Below, piece after piece: positions 37,285 to 46,203 of a stretch of 64,000 nt of DNA. A model generated the notes under the pieces. That model saw only the letters and a list, made by a program, of their open reading frames with translations, was not told the origin of the DNA and made no database searches. A program made the position numbers and the translations under genes. How positions within the stretch are numbered: position 1 is the stretch's first letter; every line of letters starts with the position of its first letter. Source of the stretch: Stanieria cyanosphaera PCC 7437. GTDB taxonomy: Bacteria > Cyanobacteriota > Cyanobacteriia > Cyanobacteriales > Xenococcaceae. The stretch covers positions 3,802,501-3,866,500 of the forward strand of contig NC_019748.1 in the NCBI RefSeq assembly GCF_000317575.1, read 5' to 3'.

Positions 37285-37662
37285 ATGTTAAAACTTACAT
37301 ATACAGAAAAAGGCTTCTATTTAGAATTATTAACTGATTTATTAGAAGAATGGCTGGCTAACAGAGTGTTGCTTTGTCTGCGTGCAGCTACTAGCATTTA
37401 TGTTGAACCTAGTACTGCTTCTTTTTTGTTACCTACCAATTCAACTTGTATCAAGGAGTTAAAAGCATTACAACAAGACAACGACGAAATTCTAGAGTTG
37501 ATTGATAGCGACCGCGATTGTTTAGAAATCAGTCTGCAAGGAACTTGGTTGACTTCTACTGAAGATAGTGAAGAGGGGATTTTTGTCTGTCAACTTACTC
37601 CTCGTGCGGAATTATTACTTTCTCAACTTTGGCAAGCAGCTAATTTAGAAGCTTCGGTGTAA
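37285..37662 (+). CDS. Conserved cyanobacterial hypothetical protein
   Basis: The 125-residue soluble protein begins MLKLTYTEKGFYLELLTDLL and has EEWLANRVLLCLRAATSIYV and EPSTASFLLP. The remainder is acidic. I recall this as a conserved family of unknown function in cyanobacteria, but cannot name it. It follows the HNH gene by 38 bases behind a GGGAG site and likely shares its transcript. psbZ comes next. Confidence 0.7.
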   Translation: MLKLTYTEKGFYLELLTDLLEEWLANRVLLCLRAATSIYVEPSTASFLLPTNSTCIKELKALQQDNDEILELIDSDRDCLEISLQGTWLTSTEDSEEGIFVCQLTPRAELLLSQLWQAANLEASV

Positions 37663-37706
37663 CTTGGTTCTTCAGTAAGCAATAGCAACCATTGATAAGT
37701 GTTTTG

Positions 37707-37735
37707 TTTGTGTCGGCATCATGAGAGAATATAAT
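37707..37735 (+). promoter_or_regulatory. Putative psbZ promoter
   Basis: TATAAT stands at 37730-37735, with TTTGTG 17 bases upstream at 37707-37712. The -10 match is perfect for a sigma-70-type promoter and lies 48 bases before the psbZ ATG. The -35 match is weak. Confidence 0.45.
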
Positions 37736-37782
37736 CAACTTGTACTTATATAAAGGAAAAATTATTTAGAGGGAATAACAAA

Positions 37783-37971
37783 ATGACCTTTTTGTTTCAG
37801 TTAGTATTAACTCTTTTTGTCTTATTTTCCTTCGTGATGGTGATCGGAGTTCCTGTAGCTTATGCTTCTCCCCAAAATTGGGACCAGTCCAAATCCTTGA
37901 TTTTTCTAGGTTCTGGTCTTTGGGTGATTTTAGTTGTCTTAGTTGCTGTTTTGAACTTTTTCGTTATATAA
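37783..37971 (+). CDS. psbZ: Photosystem II reaction centre protein Z
   Basis: The 62-residue protein has two membrane helices and the psbZ/ycf9 pattern. Helix one reads [20 protein letters not shown], then a lumen-facing or stromal loop [16 protein letters not shown], then a second helix ending in LNFFVI. PsbZ sits at the edge of photosystem II near CP43 and helps stabilise the core and its antenna contacts. Size and sequence are normal. It is directly upstream of ribH, an arrangement common in cyanobacteria. Confidence 0.97.
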   Translation: MTFLFQLVLTLFVLFSFVMVIGVPVAYASPQNWDQSKSLIFLGSGLWVILVVLVAVLNFFVI

Positions 37972-38079
37972 CTCTGGGACAAAACACTTTAATAAGAGCG
38001 GTCTTGCTGCGCGAGATCGCCTTTAATTTCAATGTGCGACTATAAATAAAATTTTTTTAAGGATCAATCTCAATCGATC

Positions 38080-38667
38080 ATGGCTGTTTTTGAGGGAACT
38101 TTTACACAAGATGCGTCTGCTTGGCAATTTGCGATCGTGATTGGTCGTTTTAATGATTTAATTACCGATAAATTGCTATCTGGTTGTCAAGATTGTCTAA
38201 AACGCCACGGAGTTGATGTGAACCCTCACGGTTCTCAAGTTGATTATGTTTGGGTTCCTGGTAGTTTTGAAATCCCGATGATGGCTCGTCAATTGGCTAT
38301 TTCTGGTCGCTATGACGCGATAATTTGCCTTGGCGCAGTAATTCGCGGACAAACTCCTCATTTTGATTATGTTTCTGCTGAAGCTGCTAAAGGTGTTGCT
38401 GCTGCTAGTTTTCAAACGGGTGTGCCTGTTGTCTTTGGTGTTTTAACAGTCGATACGATGCAGCAAGCTTTAGAAAGGGCCGGTGTTAAAAGTAATCTTG
38501 GTTGGAATTATGCTTTAAGCGCGTTAGAAATGGCTAGTCTGATGCAGCAAATTCAGGGAATACAACCATCATTAAATAAACAATCTCGTTTAACTCCTAA
38601 TTCATCGGGGTCTAGTCCTGCTTTACCTGATGTTGCTAATAAGAATGTGGTGGATAATTTGCAGTAA
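38080..38667 (+). CDS. ribH: 6,7-dimethyl-8-ribityllumazine synthase
   Basis: Lumazine synthase condenses the pyrimidinedione with dihydroxybutanone phosphate in the penultimate step of riboflavin synthesis, and assembles as a large capsid-like oligomer. Active-site blocks are visible: [42 protein letters not shown] and [20 protein letters not shown]. The C-terminus is extended by ~35 polar residues ([15 protein letters not shown] and onward) beyond the normal end, as seen in several cyanobacteria. Confidence 0.97.
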   Translation: MAVFEGTFTQDASAWQFAIVIGRFNDLITDKLLSGCQDCLKRHGVDVNPHGSQVDYVWVPGSFEIPMMARQLAISGRYDAIICLGAVIRGQTPHFDYVSAEAAKGVAAASFQTGVPVVFGVLTVDTMQQALERAGVKSNLGWNYALSALEMASLMQQIQGIQPSLNKQSRLTPNSSGSSPALPDVANKNVVDNLQ

Positions 38668-38720
38668 AAAATCAGCGTTAGATTAACATCGCTATTTGAT
38701 TTTGATCAGATCAATTTCTA

Positions 38721-38740
38721 GGGCGAACCGCCGTTCGCCC
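38721..38740. repeat. Palindromic repeat between convergent ribH and speE
   Basis: The arms GGGCGAAC and GTTCGCCC surround a four-base loop and are followed by CCTATG. The same general pattern (GGGCGA...TCGCCC beside a CTAC or CTATG) recurs within the 107-bp repeats at 60955-60980. It lies between the stops of two convergent genes and could end either transcript, though poly-T is absent. Confidence 0.5.
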
Positions 38741-38752
38741 CTATGTTTATGT

Positions 38753-39637
38753 TTATGCCTCGTTCAGCATTTTTTGAATATAGGTAGGCAAACAAAAGGC
38801 AGCTTGATGAATATCGGCATTGTAATAGGTTAGGTTTTGTTCTTGAGCAAAGGTAATAGCGCGATCGCGCTGGAAGTTCTTGAGGGGATGCGCGCCTTGT
38901 TTGGAACAATAAGTTAAACTCCACATTCCACTAGGATACATGGGAATAAAAACTAAGTAACAATGTACCTGGTCATTACCAAAAACTTGTTTGAGACATT
39001 GATTGAGTTCGACAAAAGCTTTGGGATTGAAAGAAGGCGATTCACTTTGTACTGTGATTAAACCACCAGGACGTAAACAGCGATAGACATCTTGATAAAA
39101 TGATTTAGTAAATAGTCCTTCTGAAGGCCCAACAGGATCTGAAGAATCGATAATAATTAAATCGTAAGCATGATCAGCAGCTTCTTTAACAAATTTAATG
39201 CCATCATCGATTAGTAATTTTAATTTAGGATGATCGAAAGCTGAGGAAATAGTAGGTAAAAATTGTTTAGCAGCGCGTACAACTACTTCATCTATTTCTA
39301 CCATTGTAATTGTTTCTATATTTTGATAACGAACTAATTCTCGAATTGTGCCACCATCACCAGCACCAATTACCAACACATCTTTGATCTTGAAGTCGGT
39401 TAACATTGGGACATGAACTAGCATTTCATGATAGGATGCTTCATCCGCTTCGGTACACATCACCATGCGATCGATAGTCAGCATTTTACCGCGGTCGCAA
39501 GTGTCAAAGACTTCTACAGTTTGATAAGGAGATTGTTCACAAAAAAGGCGATCGCCTTTGATCCGAATTGATAATGCAGTGCGATCGTTGTGATCGATTA
39601 CCCATTCAGCAGGATTAAATTGTTCAGAAGTAGTCAT
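38753..39637 (-). CDS. speE: Spermidine/polyamine aminopropyltransferase
   Basis: This enzyme transfers an aminopropyl group from decarboxylated S-adenosylmethionine to putrescine. The 294-residue protein has the nucleotide-binding motif VLVIGAGDGGTIREL, MVEIDEVVV and the family landmark DSSDPVGPSEGLF. The N-terminal beta region (VEVFDTCDRGKMLTIDRMVM) is also typical. The length is normal. It is convergent with ribH. Confidence 0.95.
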   Translation of the reverse strand: MTTSEQFNPAEWVIDHNDRTALSIRIKGDRLFCEQSPYQTVEVFDTCDRGKMLTIDRMVMCTEADEASYHEMLVHVPMLTDFKIKDVLVIGAGDGGTIRELVRYQNIETITMVEIDEVVVRAAKQFLPTISSAFDHPKLKLLIDDGIKFVKEAADHAYDLIIIDSSDPVGPSEGLFTKSFYQDVYRCLRPGGLITVQSESPSFNPKAFVELNQCLKQVFGNDQVHCYLVFIPMYPSGMWSLTYCSKQGAHPLKNFQRDRAITFAQEQNLTYYNADIHQAAFCLPTYIQKMLNEA

Positions 39638-39999
39638 GGTAAATGTCTAGCAGCTTGCCAATGGAACGCCGATTTAGTATACGACTTTCACGTTCTTAGC
39701 TCAATAGTTGAGCCAAAATTATCCTAATTATTTTCTCTATGAACTACTAGCTGCTCAACGTAGCGAAGCGAAGTAGCAGCTAGTTTCTGACGCTTCACTT
39801 GAGCTAGTTGCTGAAAACCTCCGCAGTGTTTAACTTTGGGATTTTAGTAGAGCTAGACTCATCAGCAGTCTGAAACGAGGACAGTTCCTGCCTTATCACA
39901 CCCATAACGCCTATAAAGCTTGCTGATTATAAGCTTTAGTGTTGTGAATATTTTATGCAAAGCTAGAGTAGTTAGTCAAATTATATAACGCTAACCATT
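39638..39999. other. Structured intergenic region at the edge of the recombinase module
   Basis: No gene is present. At 39746-39784 a perfect 10-base inverted repeat (ACTAGCTGCT/AGCAGCTAGT) encloses a 19-base loop. A second short hairpin (AAGCTT/AAGCTT near 39916-39935) lies beside the dnaB-like gene. As the boundary between the speE core region and the recombinase module, it may contain the attachment end, but no duplicate of any long sequence was found at the other side. Confidence 0.45.
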
Positions 40000-41313
40000 C
40001 TAGCTTGTATAGTCACAAAAAGCTCCGACTGATGGGTCGAATAAAACCTTACAAGTCCCAGTAGCACCATTGCGATTCTTCCCTACAATTACTTCCATCA
40101 CTCCATTATCCTCAGTGTCCGACTTGTAATATTCATCTCGATAAAGCATTAAAAGAAGATCGCCGTCTTGTTCAATATCTCCACTGTCTTTCAAGGAAGC
40201 CATAGCAGGACGCTTATTACTTTGAGATTCAACACCTCGGTTAATTTGAGCTAAGACAACAAATGGTACGTTAAACTGTTTGGCAATATCCTTACAAGCC
40301 CCACTATATTTGCCGATAACTTGCGCTCTATTCCCTGCTGCTCTGTCTCCTAGTTTCTGAATGTAGTCCAGTACAACTAATCCTAGTTCTCCTCTTTTCG
40401 ATTGGATTTTCCTCAACTCAGAACGAATTTTAGCAGGGGTTAATTGTTCGGCTGGAGTGTCATTAATCTCGATGGGTAATTCAGCTAAATTACTCAAACC
40501 ATTAACTAAAGAATCCATCTCATCTTCATAGATGACATTGTTCATTAATCTTTGAGAGTCAATGCCCGTGTGCATCGCTAGAAATCTCTTAGTCAACTGT
40601 TTTCTGGACATTTCAGCAGAAAAGAAGACTACTGGCTTTTTCTCTTTAATAGCAATGTGATTAGCCAGGTAACAAGCAAACCAAGACTTCCCCATACTCG
40701 GACGTGCTGCAACAATAATTAAATCCTGTTTAGTTAAACCACCAATTAAAGAATCCAAGTCGGTTAAACCAGTAGAAAAAAGAGGTAATGAACCTTGTTC
40801 TAATTCATTGAAGATATCAGCTAGACAGTCATTAATTGGTTCAGTAGTAAACTTATCTTTCTTATCAGTAGTTAGAGCGAAGAGCTTGGATTCAGCGAAG
40901 TCAAAGACTGTTTCTAATTCTATTGCTGTATCGTATCCTAAATCGACTATTTCATGACCAGCAGCAATTAAACGACGACGCTGATACTTATCTAAAACCA
41001 AGAGACTGTAGCGGTCAATATTAACGGCTGATACAGTACGATTTAACAGTTGTGCTAATTTAGTTGTACCTCCAACTTTTTCCAGTAATTTATGGTCTGA
41101 TAGCCAAGTAGAAACAGTCATCAAATCTACTTGCTTATCTTTGTGATGTAACAAGAGTGCTGCTTTGTATATCTGTTGATGAGTAGAAATAGAAAAAGCT
41201 TCTACTGGTAGAATATCAGCAACAATGGTAATTGCCTTTGGGTCGAGTAATATTCCTCCTAAGATAGCTTCTTCAGCTTCAATGTTAGTGGGAGGTAAAT
41301 GATTATCATTCAT
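40000..41313 (-). CDS. DnaB-type replicative helicase, mobile-module copy
   Basis: The 437-residue protein has the two-domain DnaB plan. An N-terminal helical domain begins PPTNIEAEEAILGGILLDP, and a C-terminal RecA-like ATPase follows. The Walker A motif is AARPSMGKSW, then FFSAEMSRKQL, the Walker B region LGLVVLDYIQKLG, and DSGDIEQDGDLLLMLYRDE. It overlaps the preceding DUF6262 gene by eight bases and is the last gene of the four-gene operon from 44911. That linkage, and not being beside typical chromosomal dnaB neighbours, suggests a helicase belonging to the mobile module. Activity is inferred. Confidence 0.85.
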   Translation of the reverse strand: MNDNHLPPTNIEAEEAILGGILLDPKAITIVADILPVEAFSISTHQQIYKAALLLHHKDKQVDLMTVSTWLSDHKLLEKVGGTTKLAQLLNRTVSAVNIDRYSLLVLDKYQRRRLIAAGHEIVDLGYDTAIELETVFDFAESKLFALTTDKKDKFTTEPINDCLADIFNELEQGSLPLFSTGLTDLDSLIGGLTKQDLIIVAARPSMGKSWFACYLANHIAIKEKKPVVFFSAEMSRKQLTKRFLAMHTGIDSQRLMNNVIYEDEMDSLVNGLSNLAELPIEINDTPAEQLTPAKIRSELRKIQSKRGELGLVVLDYIQKLGDRAAGNRAQVIGKYSGACKDIAKQFNVPFVVLAQINRGVESQSNKRPAMASLKDSGDIEQDGDLLLMLYRDEYYKSDTEDNGVMEVIVGKNRNGATGTCKVLFDPSVGAFCDYTS

Positions 41314-42142
41314 CTTTGTTAAAAATACTGCTTAGTTTCTTAAGTTGAGTCAAACTAACTTGTTCTTTTTGTGGTTTGTCGCCAGCCTTAACTATCTTTT
41401 GTTCGGGTTGATTTGGTTGTTGATGAATAGTTTCAGATTTAGTCCAACCTTCTTGAATTGCCTTATTCAACCAACCACCAGCATTAGGAATATCTTGTTT
41501 AGTAAGTTGGTCTTTTAAAGCTTCAATCGCATCTAATACTATTTCATCTGAAGCTGTATGAATAGTCTTAGTCAGGGTAGGATTTAACTTAACTCCTACC
41601 ACTTGTAATTGAGTCAGAATATTGGAGCTAATATCACTCTGTTTTTTCTGATTAATTGGCGTGACTTTGGCATTAGTTAAAGATTGTTCTAACTCTTTTA
41701 TTCTTGCCTTTAGGCGATTATTTTCTGCTTCTACTTGACGCAGTTCGATAACTTTACCTTGAGCTATTTCAATATGTTTTTTCAAGTCTTCGTTTTCATT
41801 ACGTAACCGACGATTTTCTTGTCGTAATTTACTAATAATTACCGCTTTAGACTTGTCTGTAGCTGGTTGAAACTGAGGAGTTTTATTTACTATTCCTCCA
41901 ATAGCTGCTTTTTGTTGGTTGCGTAGTTCGGCAAGACGATTTTTAATCTCAGGATATTTATAGAGGTAGCTAACAGATAATCCTGCTGCTTCTGCTATGG
42001 CGTTAAAAGTAATAGTTTCTCCAGAATCTAAGACTTGTTGAATCGCTTTTTCCAGTCTTTCTTCTGCATCTTTTTTCTTAGCTGCTGCTGCTTTGACTAA
42101 TAGCTCTGGATTGCCTTTAGAGTTGTTACTAGGGCGAGACAT
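41306..42142 (-). CDS. TnpC/DUF6262-like coiled-coil DNA-binding protein
   Basis: I chose ATG 42142, which overlaps the stop of the upstream recombinase by one base (TAATG) and has a perfect GGAGG upstream. The product is about 278 residues. The N-terminus has KDAEERLEKAIQQVLDSGET and ITFNAIAEAAGLSVSYLYKY, a helix-turn-helix like that of TnpC/DUF6262 proteins. A long coiled coil (KLRQENRRLRNENEDLKKHI and following heptads) runs to about residue 160. The C-terminal part is variable. In Tn554-like elements the third gene is of this kind and assists the recombinases. The assignment is by pattern recall. Confidence 0.7.
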   Translation of the reverse strand: MSRPSNNSKGNPELLVKAAAAKKKDAEERLEKAIQQVLDSGETITFNAIAEAAGLSVSYLYKYPEIKNRLAELRNQQKAAIGGIVNKTPQFQPATDKSKAVIISKLRQENRRLRNENEDLKKHIEIAQGKVIELRQVEAENNRLKARIKELEQSLTNAKVTPINQKKQSDISSNILTQLQVVGVKLNPTLTKTIHTASDEIVLDAIEALKDQLTKQDIPNAGGWLNKAIQEGWTKSETIHQQPNQPEQKIVKAGDKPQKEQVSLTQLKKLSSIFNKDE

Positions 42143-43815
42143 TATTCTTTCTCCTCCCATTCATTATGACCAAGACCTCTCATGGTTTTGTGTTTTTCCA
42201 TTCCAGAGATAATTCTCTTGAGTCTTTCCGCTCTGGGAACGTTCTTTTCTATCTGTCTTTGATAGCCTTTTTGACGAGCATTTTCGATAATTTTTTCTGT
42301 CTCTTTTAATTCCTGTTTATGGCTATCTAAGAAGTCTAAAGTTGTTACCCAACTACCACAGCTTTTACAAGGTAAATCTTGATGGGGACAAGTCTGTGTC
42401 CAGAGTAAAGTACAGTAACCATTATCTGTAGTTTGTACTCCCATTCCTTTCTTTATCCATTGCATTTCTGCTGTGTCTAAATCAGGATTAACAGGTGCTA
42501 CTATTTCACCTTCCATGTTGAAGTGGGTATTGTCCCACACTTCTTTCATTTTCTTTTTCTGGTCGTCATTAGTCAGGTGAATATAGTGCATAGACATCGA
42601 AGGAGAAGCATGACCGCCACGCTGCATAATGTGAGCGATGCCCATACCTTTTCTAGCTAAATCTGTTAGATGAGTATGACGAAATCTGTGGCACTTCCAA
42701 ACAGGATATATTTCACCAGAAATATCAGTAATGTTATGTTCGTGAGCCAATTGATGAAGATATCCTCTTATTAAAGGTTGTTTGATAAGTTTTTTAACAG
42801 GAATAAAATGAGAAAGTTCTCTTTTTACACTTGCCCTTCTTTTTGGGGTATTAGTATAGGATGCAAACCATCCACTACCTTCTGTGCTGCAAAACAAATA
42901 GCTAAAATCTCTTCCTAAGTTATTTTTAATAAACTCTTGCTGTTGTAAAATACTTTGAGCTAATTCTTTACTAATAAATAATCTGTCTTCTTTTTTAAGC
43001 TTTATTCTATATAAACTAACCCACCAATCTCCATCTGAATCTTGGCTAATACAATTTAGCTTTAAACTACATACTTCTGATATTCTCATTCCCGTTTCAA
43101 TAAGAATACTAATTGCTATTTTTATTGGTTTTGGAAGAGAATCAAGATGTTGACGTATCTGTTTAATGACATCAGAAGGAATTTCTTTAATTATTTTTCT
43201 TTCAGCTTTAGGATAATCAGATTCAAAAATTAATTGTTTACTGCTAATCTCTATGAGATTGTTAGAATTACAAAATTCAAAAAAATACTTTAATGTAGTG
43301 ATAAAGATAGATAATGATTTAGATACTTTTAAGTCTTGAGAAGCATAATTAATTGCTTCAATCACTAATAATCTATCTATATCCTGCGGTTTTACTGTCG
43401 CTCTTTTTTCGGTTAAATATCGTGAAAAACGTCTAAACTCTGTTAATTTTCTTAAAAGCTCGCTGGTGCTATATTGCGAAGAATTATACCAGATATAATC
43501 TTTCACAGTTTTTTTAAACCATTCAGGATTAATCATTGAGAAATTAGCTGTATATAAACCTCCAGTAGTTGCTTCTTTCCCAAAAACTCTTAAGTCCCAT
43601 ATATCATATATTCGCATTTCTTTGGGAGTAATATCCGAAGGTAATATATCTTTAGCAGACTGTAATTTTGGATTTTTATAGAAGAAACGACCACAATCAT
43701 CACATTTATATTGTTGTCTTGCTTTCGATTTTGCCCAAGTTTTTACTTTTATACTGCAACATCTAGGACAAACTATTTCTTTGTCTTTAGACTTTGATAT
43801 CGATATTTTTTGCAT
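42142..43815 (-). CDS. Tyrosine recombinase with N-terminal zinc ribbon (TnpB-of-Tn554 type)
   Basis: The 557-residue integrase opens with a zinc ribbon (CPRCCSIKVKTW then KCDDCGRFFY). A SAM-like core-binding domain follows, then the catalytic domain. The first catalytic arginine is in LIETGMRISEVCSLKL. The second box is HRFRHTHLTDLARKG, and the tyrosine lies in MSMHYIHLTND. After it come further cysteines (CTLLWTQTCPHQDLPCKSCG). All catalytic residues appear present. The start codon directly follows the stop of the first recombinase. The large size and both zinc regions fit the second recombinase (TnpB) of Tn554-like tripartite elements. Confidence 0.82.
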   Translation of the reverse strand: MQKISISKSKDKEIVCPRCCSIKVKTWAKSKARQQYKCDDCGRFFYKNPKLQSAKDILPSDITPKEMRIYDIWDLRVFGKEATTGGLYTANFSMINPEWFKKTVKDYIWYNSSQYSTSELLRKLTEFRRFSRYLTEKRATVKPQDIDRLLVIEAINYASQDLKVSKSLSIFITTLKYFFEFCNSNNLIEISSKQLIFESDYPKAERKIIKEIPSDVIKQIRQHLDSLPKPIKIAISILIETGMRISEVCSLKLNCISQDSDGDWWVSLYRIKLKKEDRLFISKELAQSILQQQEFIKNNLGRDFSYLFCSTEGSGWFASYTNTPKRRASVKRELSHFIPVKKLIKQPLIRGYLHQLAHEHNITDISGEIYPVWKCHRFRHTHLTDLARKGMGIAHIMQRGGHASPSMSMHYIHLTNDDQKKKMKEVWDNTHFNMEGEIVAPVNPDLDTAEMQWIKKGMGVQTTDNGYCTLLWTQTCPHQDLPCKSCGSWVTTLDFLDSHKQELKETEKIIENARQKGYQRQIEKNVPRAERLKRIISGMEKHKTMRGLGHNEWEEKE

Positions 43816-44911
43816 TTAATCTTCCTCGCACTTAGCTAAATACTGTTTGTAAGCAGCTTTTTGGTCTTTGTTTAACAAATGCACATAAGTATCAATTGTG
43901 GTTTGGATACTGGCATGACCTAAGCGTTCTTGAACATAAATTAAATCCATTCCTGCTCTAATTAATTCTGTAGCGTGGGTATGTCTTAATAAATAGTGCT
44001 GTGGCTTCAATTCCTGTTTTTCTACTCAACCTTCTAAATAAACTTTGAGCAGTAGAATATCTCATGGGCGAACCGATTTCATTACGCCACATATTGATAA
44101 AGACATAATCAGAATCTACATCAGGAAAATCATCATCTAAAACGTAATTTTCATAAGCTTGAATTGTTTGTCTTGGTACGCTAATAATTCTTGTTTCACC
44201 ATCTTTGACTCTGGCATCATTGAGATTATCATCACGGGGAATTACATGGATTTCATTCAATCCCATTTCACTGTGAATATCACTATGGCGTAACCCCAAA
44301 GCTTCCCCAATTCTCATACCTGAGTGATAGAGAAGTACAATTAAAAACTTGTCCCGAAGATTGGCACAATTATCAACTAAAGTTTGGACTTCTTCTTTAG
44401 TTAAACACCCAGGAAAAGTTCTAGGTTCTTTGACTTTTAATCTCTTAGTTTTTACCCTCTTATCTTTCTTCATCTCATAGAGAAGTGACTTATACCTTCT
44501 CTGGACTGGGTAGCTAGTTTGATACAGTTCTCGGCTTTCTATCCTCTGATTTCGGGCGTGAAACTCGTAAAACTGATAAATCACACTCATCATGATATTG
44601 ACTGTCTTTTCCGTCCTTTTTGCCGTTTGTGGGGCAATAGAAGGAACACCAGGAATAGAATCGGGTAATTGTAGCCAGAGCATAAATTCCGCTAACTCTT
44701 TCTCCCAACATTGTGTCCAGTCGAGACTGTAAGCTTCCAAGTACTCAAAGAATAATTTCAAGTGGTGGGCGTAGTTCTTCAGCGTGTTTGGTGCTTTGCC
44801 TAACGCCATCAGGTGTTGCAGATAATCTGTGACTGGTTCGATAGGAAGATAGTCATCACTAAGTAAAACCCAACTGGTTTGACCTCGAATATTGACCTTC
44901 TGAACTCTCAT
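43816..44911 (-). pseudogene. Tyrosine recombinase (TnpA-of-Tn554 type) broken by a frameshift
   Basis: The first recombinase starts at ATG 44911 with a SAM-like core-binding domain. The first catalytic arginine is in YHSGMRIGEALGLRHSD. The frame then drifts at about 43995-44015, ending as GIEATALFIKTYPRYRIN. The rest of the catalytic domain continues in another frame: HYLLRHTHATELIRAG, LGHASIQTTIDTYVHLL. A one- or two-base change would restore a ~360-residue recombinase. Either this is a true pseudogene, a programmed frameshift or a sequencing error. Its stop at 43816 abuts the next gene without a gap, so the operon is intact in layout. Confidence 0.8.
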
Positions 44912-44961
44912 TATATGCTTTGTGTAATTATCAAGATTTATATTTACACAAAACGTTAAAA

Positions 44962-44985
44962 AAGGCAATTATCTTGCCTTTGTTG
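44962..44985 (-). terminator. Terminator or right-end hairpin after tnpB
   Basis: Read on the minus strand, AAGGCAA/TTGCCTT forms a stem with a five-base loop followed by a run of T (44963-44959). It follows tnpB by about 20 bases, so it may end tnpB transcription. It could also be the right-end imperfect palindrome recognised by TnpA. Confidence 0.6.
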
Positions 44986-45005
44986 TTGTTGTTTAATATA
45001 TTAAA

Positions 45006-46172
45006 TTAATGTTGTATAACCTGCCCCCGCGCCCAAGAGAGACATACTTGGGCTGAGTTAATATCTCGATCTTCGGTATGCCGACAACTTTGATTAGAAC
45101 AAATATGAAGCCTATCGCTCAAGCTTTTTTTGGTTAATTCCCAACATTTAACGCATCGCTGTGTTGGTTTTAAACTTTGAGTAGGAGCTTCGAGAAATAC
45201 TCCACCAGCTTCTTTGACTTTATATGCGATGGCATCTCTAAGCATACCTATTCCGATATCAAGCATAGAACGATTAAGACCCGTCTTCTGTCTTTTTCTT
45301 TTGCTGCCAGAGGATGCTTTTCTGGTCATATTTTTGATTTGAAGTTTTTCGGTGGCAATGAGGGAATTACTCCGAACAATATCTACTGCCACTTGATGCA
45401 CCCAGTTTTGACGGCGATTGGCTACTTTTTTCTTGAGTTTAGAAATTTTAGCCTGTATTTTTTTCCATCTGCGAGAGGCTTTATGTTTTTTCTTTTCTGG
45501 TTTACGTTTTCTCCTTAGCTGTTTAGATAATCGGTTTACTTGACTTTGGGTACTGGTCAAAAACTTGGGTGGTTCAATCATACTGCCGTTACTCATCGCA
45601 ACAGCAGTATGACACCCAAAATCCAATCCGATACTACCTTTGCCCGTTTCTCTAACTGGTAAGCATTTAACTGTGATACTGGCGTACCATTTACTATTGC
45701 GGTAGACAACCGTACAAGTGGTTGGCTGCCCCCAGGTACGAGCCTGTCCTCTCATTTGAATTTTAAAACCTAAGTCTCTTAATTCCAGATAACCATTCTT
45801 GCCACTGCTATGTACTTTAAAACCTTGACGAGCATCAGGGTATGTCCATCCAGAATAAGTTTTAAATGGCTTAAACTTCGGATATTTGCCTAATCCTTGA
45901 AAAAAACGAGTAAAGGCAAAGTCTACACGCTTCAACGTCGCTTGCAAAGAACCAGCATTTAACTCTTTATACTCAATCCAAGTTTCTTTGAAACCAGGTA
46001 ATGATGCCTGTTGCTCAAAGTAATCTACTGAATGAGCAAATTTTTGATATTGAGTTTTGCGGTTAGCTACTGCTGCATTATACAAGTAGGCGTGCATTCT
46101 TCTTGCCCAGAACATTTTTTGTTCTTGAGCAGTAGAAGGATAAAGCCTAAATGTAATGCGCCGTGTTAACAT
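45006..46172 (-). CDS. tnpB: TnpB, RNA-guided RuvC endonuclease of an IS605 element
   Basis: TnpB is an omega-RNA-guided DNA nuclease that preserves its transposon by cutting empty donor sites. It is the ancestor of Cas12. The RuvC residues appear complete: Asp184 in IGLDFGCHTA, Glu275 in LIATEKLQIK and Asp370 (or 368) in TEDRDINSAQ. The zinc finger has Cys340 and Cys343 in RCVKCW and Cys358 and Cys363 in ICSNQSC. The arginine- and lysine-rich bridging region is KRKPEKKKHKASRRWKKIQ. Its 388 residues are normal. The guide RNA is expected to overlap its 3' end, which I cannot delimit here. Confidence 0.93.
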   Translation of the reverse strand: MLTRRITFRLYPSTAQEQKMFWARRMHAYLYNAAVANRKTQYQKFAHSVDYFEQQASLPGFKETWIEYKELNAGSLQATLKRVDFAFTRFFQGLGKYPKFKPFKTYSGWTYPDARQGFKVHSSGKNGYLELRDLGFKIQMRGQARTWGQPTTCTVVYRNSKWYASITVKCLPVRETGKGSIGLDFGCHTAVAMSNGSMIEPPKFLTSTQSQVNRLSKQLRRKRKPEKKKHKASRRWKKIQAKISKLKKKVANRRQNWVHQVAVDIVRSNSLIATEKLQIKNMTRKASSGSKRKRQKTGLNRSMLDIGIGMLRDAIAYKVKEAGGVFLEAPTQSLKPTQRCVKCWELTKKSLSDRLHICSNQSCRHTEDRDINSAQVCLSWARGQVIQH

Positions 46173-46203
46173 ATTTACCTAACTGACCTGTAGCTAGTAT
46201 AAC

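Larger units (their letters stand above)
40000..44911 (-). mobile_element. Tripartite tyrosine-recombinase module with DnaB
   Basis: Four minus-strand genes in tight coupling (abutting or 1-8-base overlaps) form one unit: two tyrosine recombinases, a DUF6262-like helper and a DnaB helicase. The first three genes have the order and types of the Tn554 family tnpA-tnpB-tnpC. The last is an unusual addition. No cargo such as resistance genes is adjacent. The element ends are not resolved, because an IS605 element abuts the upstream side. Confidence 0.65.

Noticed and set aside
38721-38740. The GGGCGAAC hairpin as a dedicated ribH or speE terminator.
   Set aside because: There is no T tract, and similar palindromes occur elsewhere, so it is treated as a repeat.
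44514-44711. A 65-codon minus-strand frame inside the first recombinase.
   Set aside because: It overlaps the real recombinase in another frame and has no independent start or motif.
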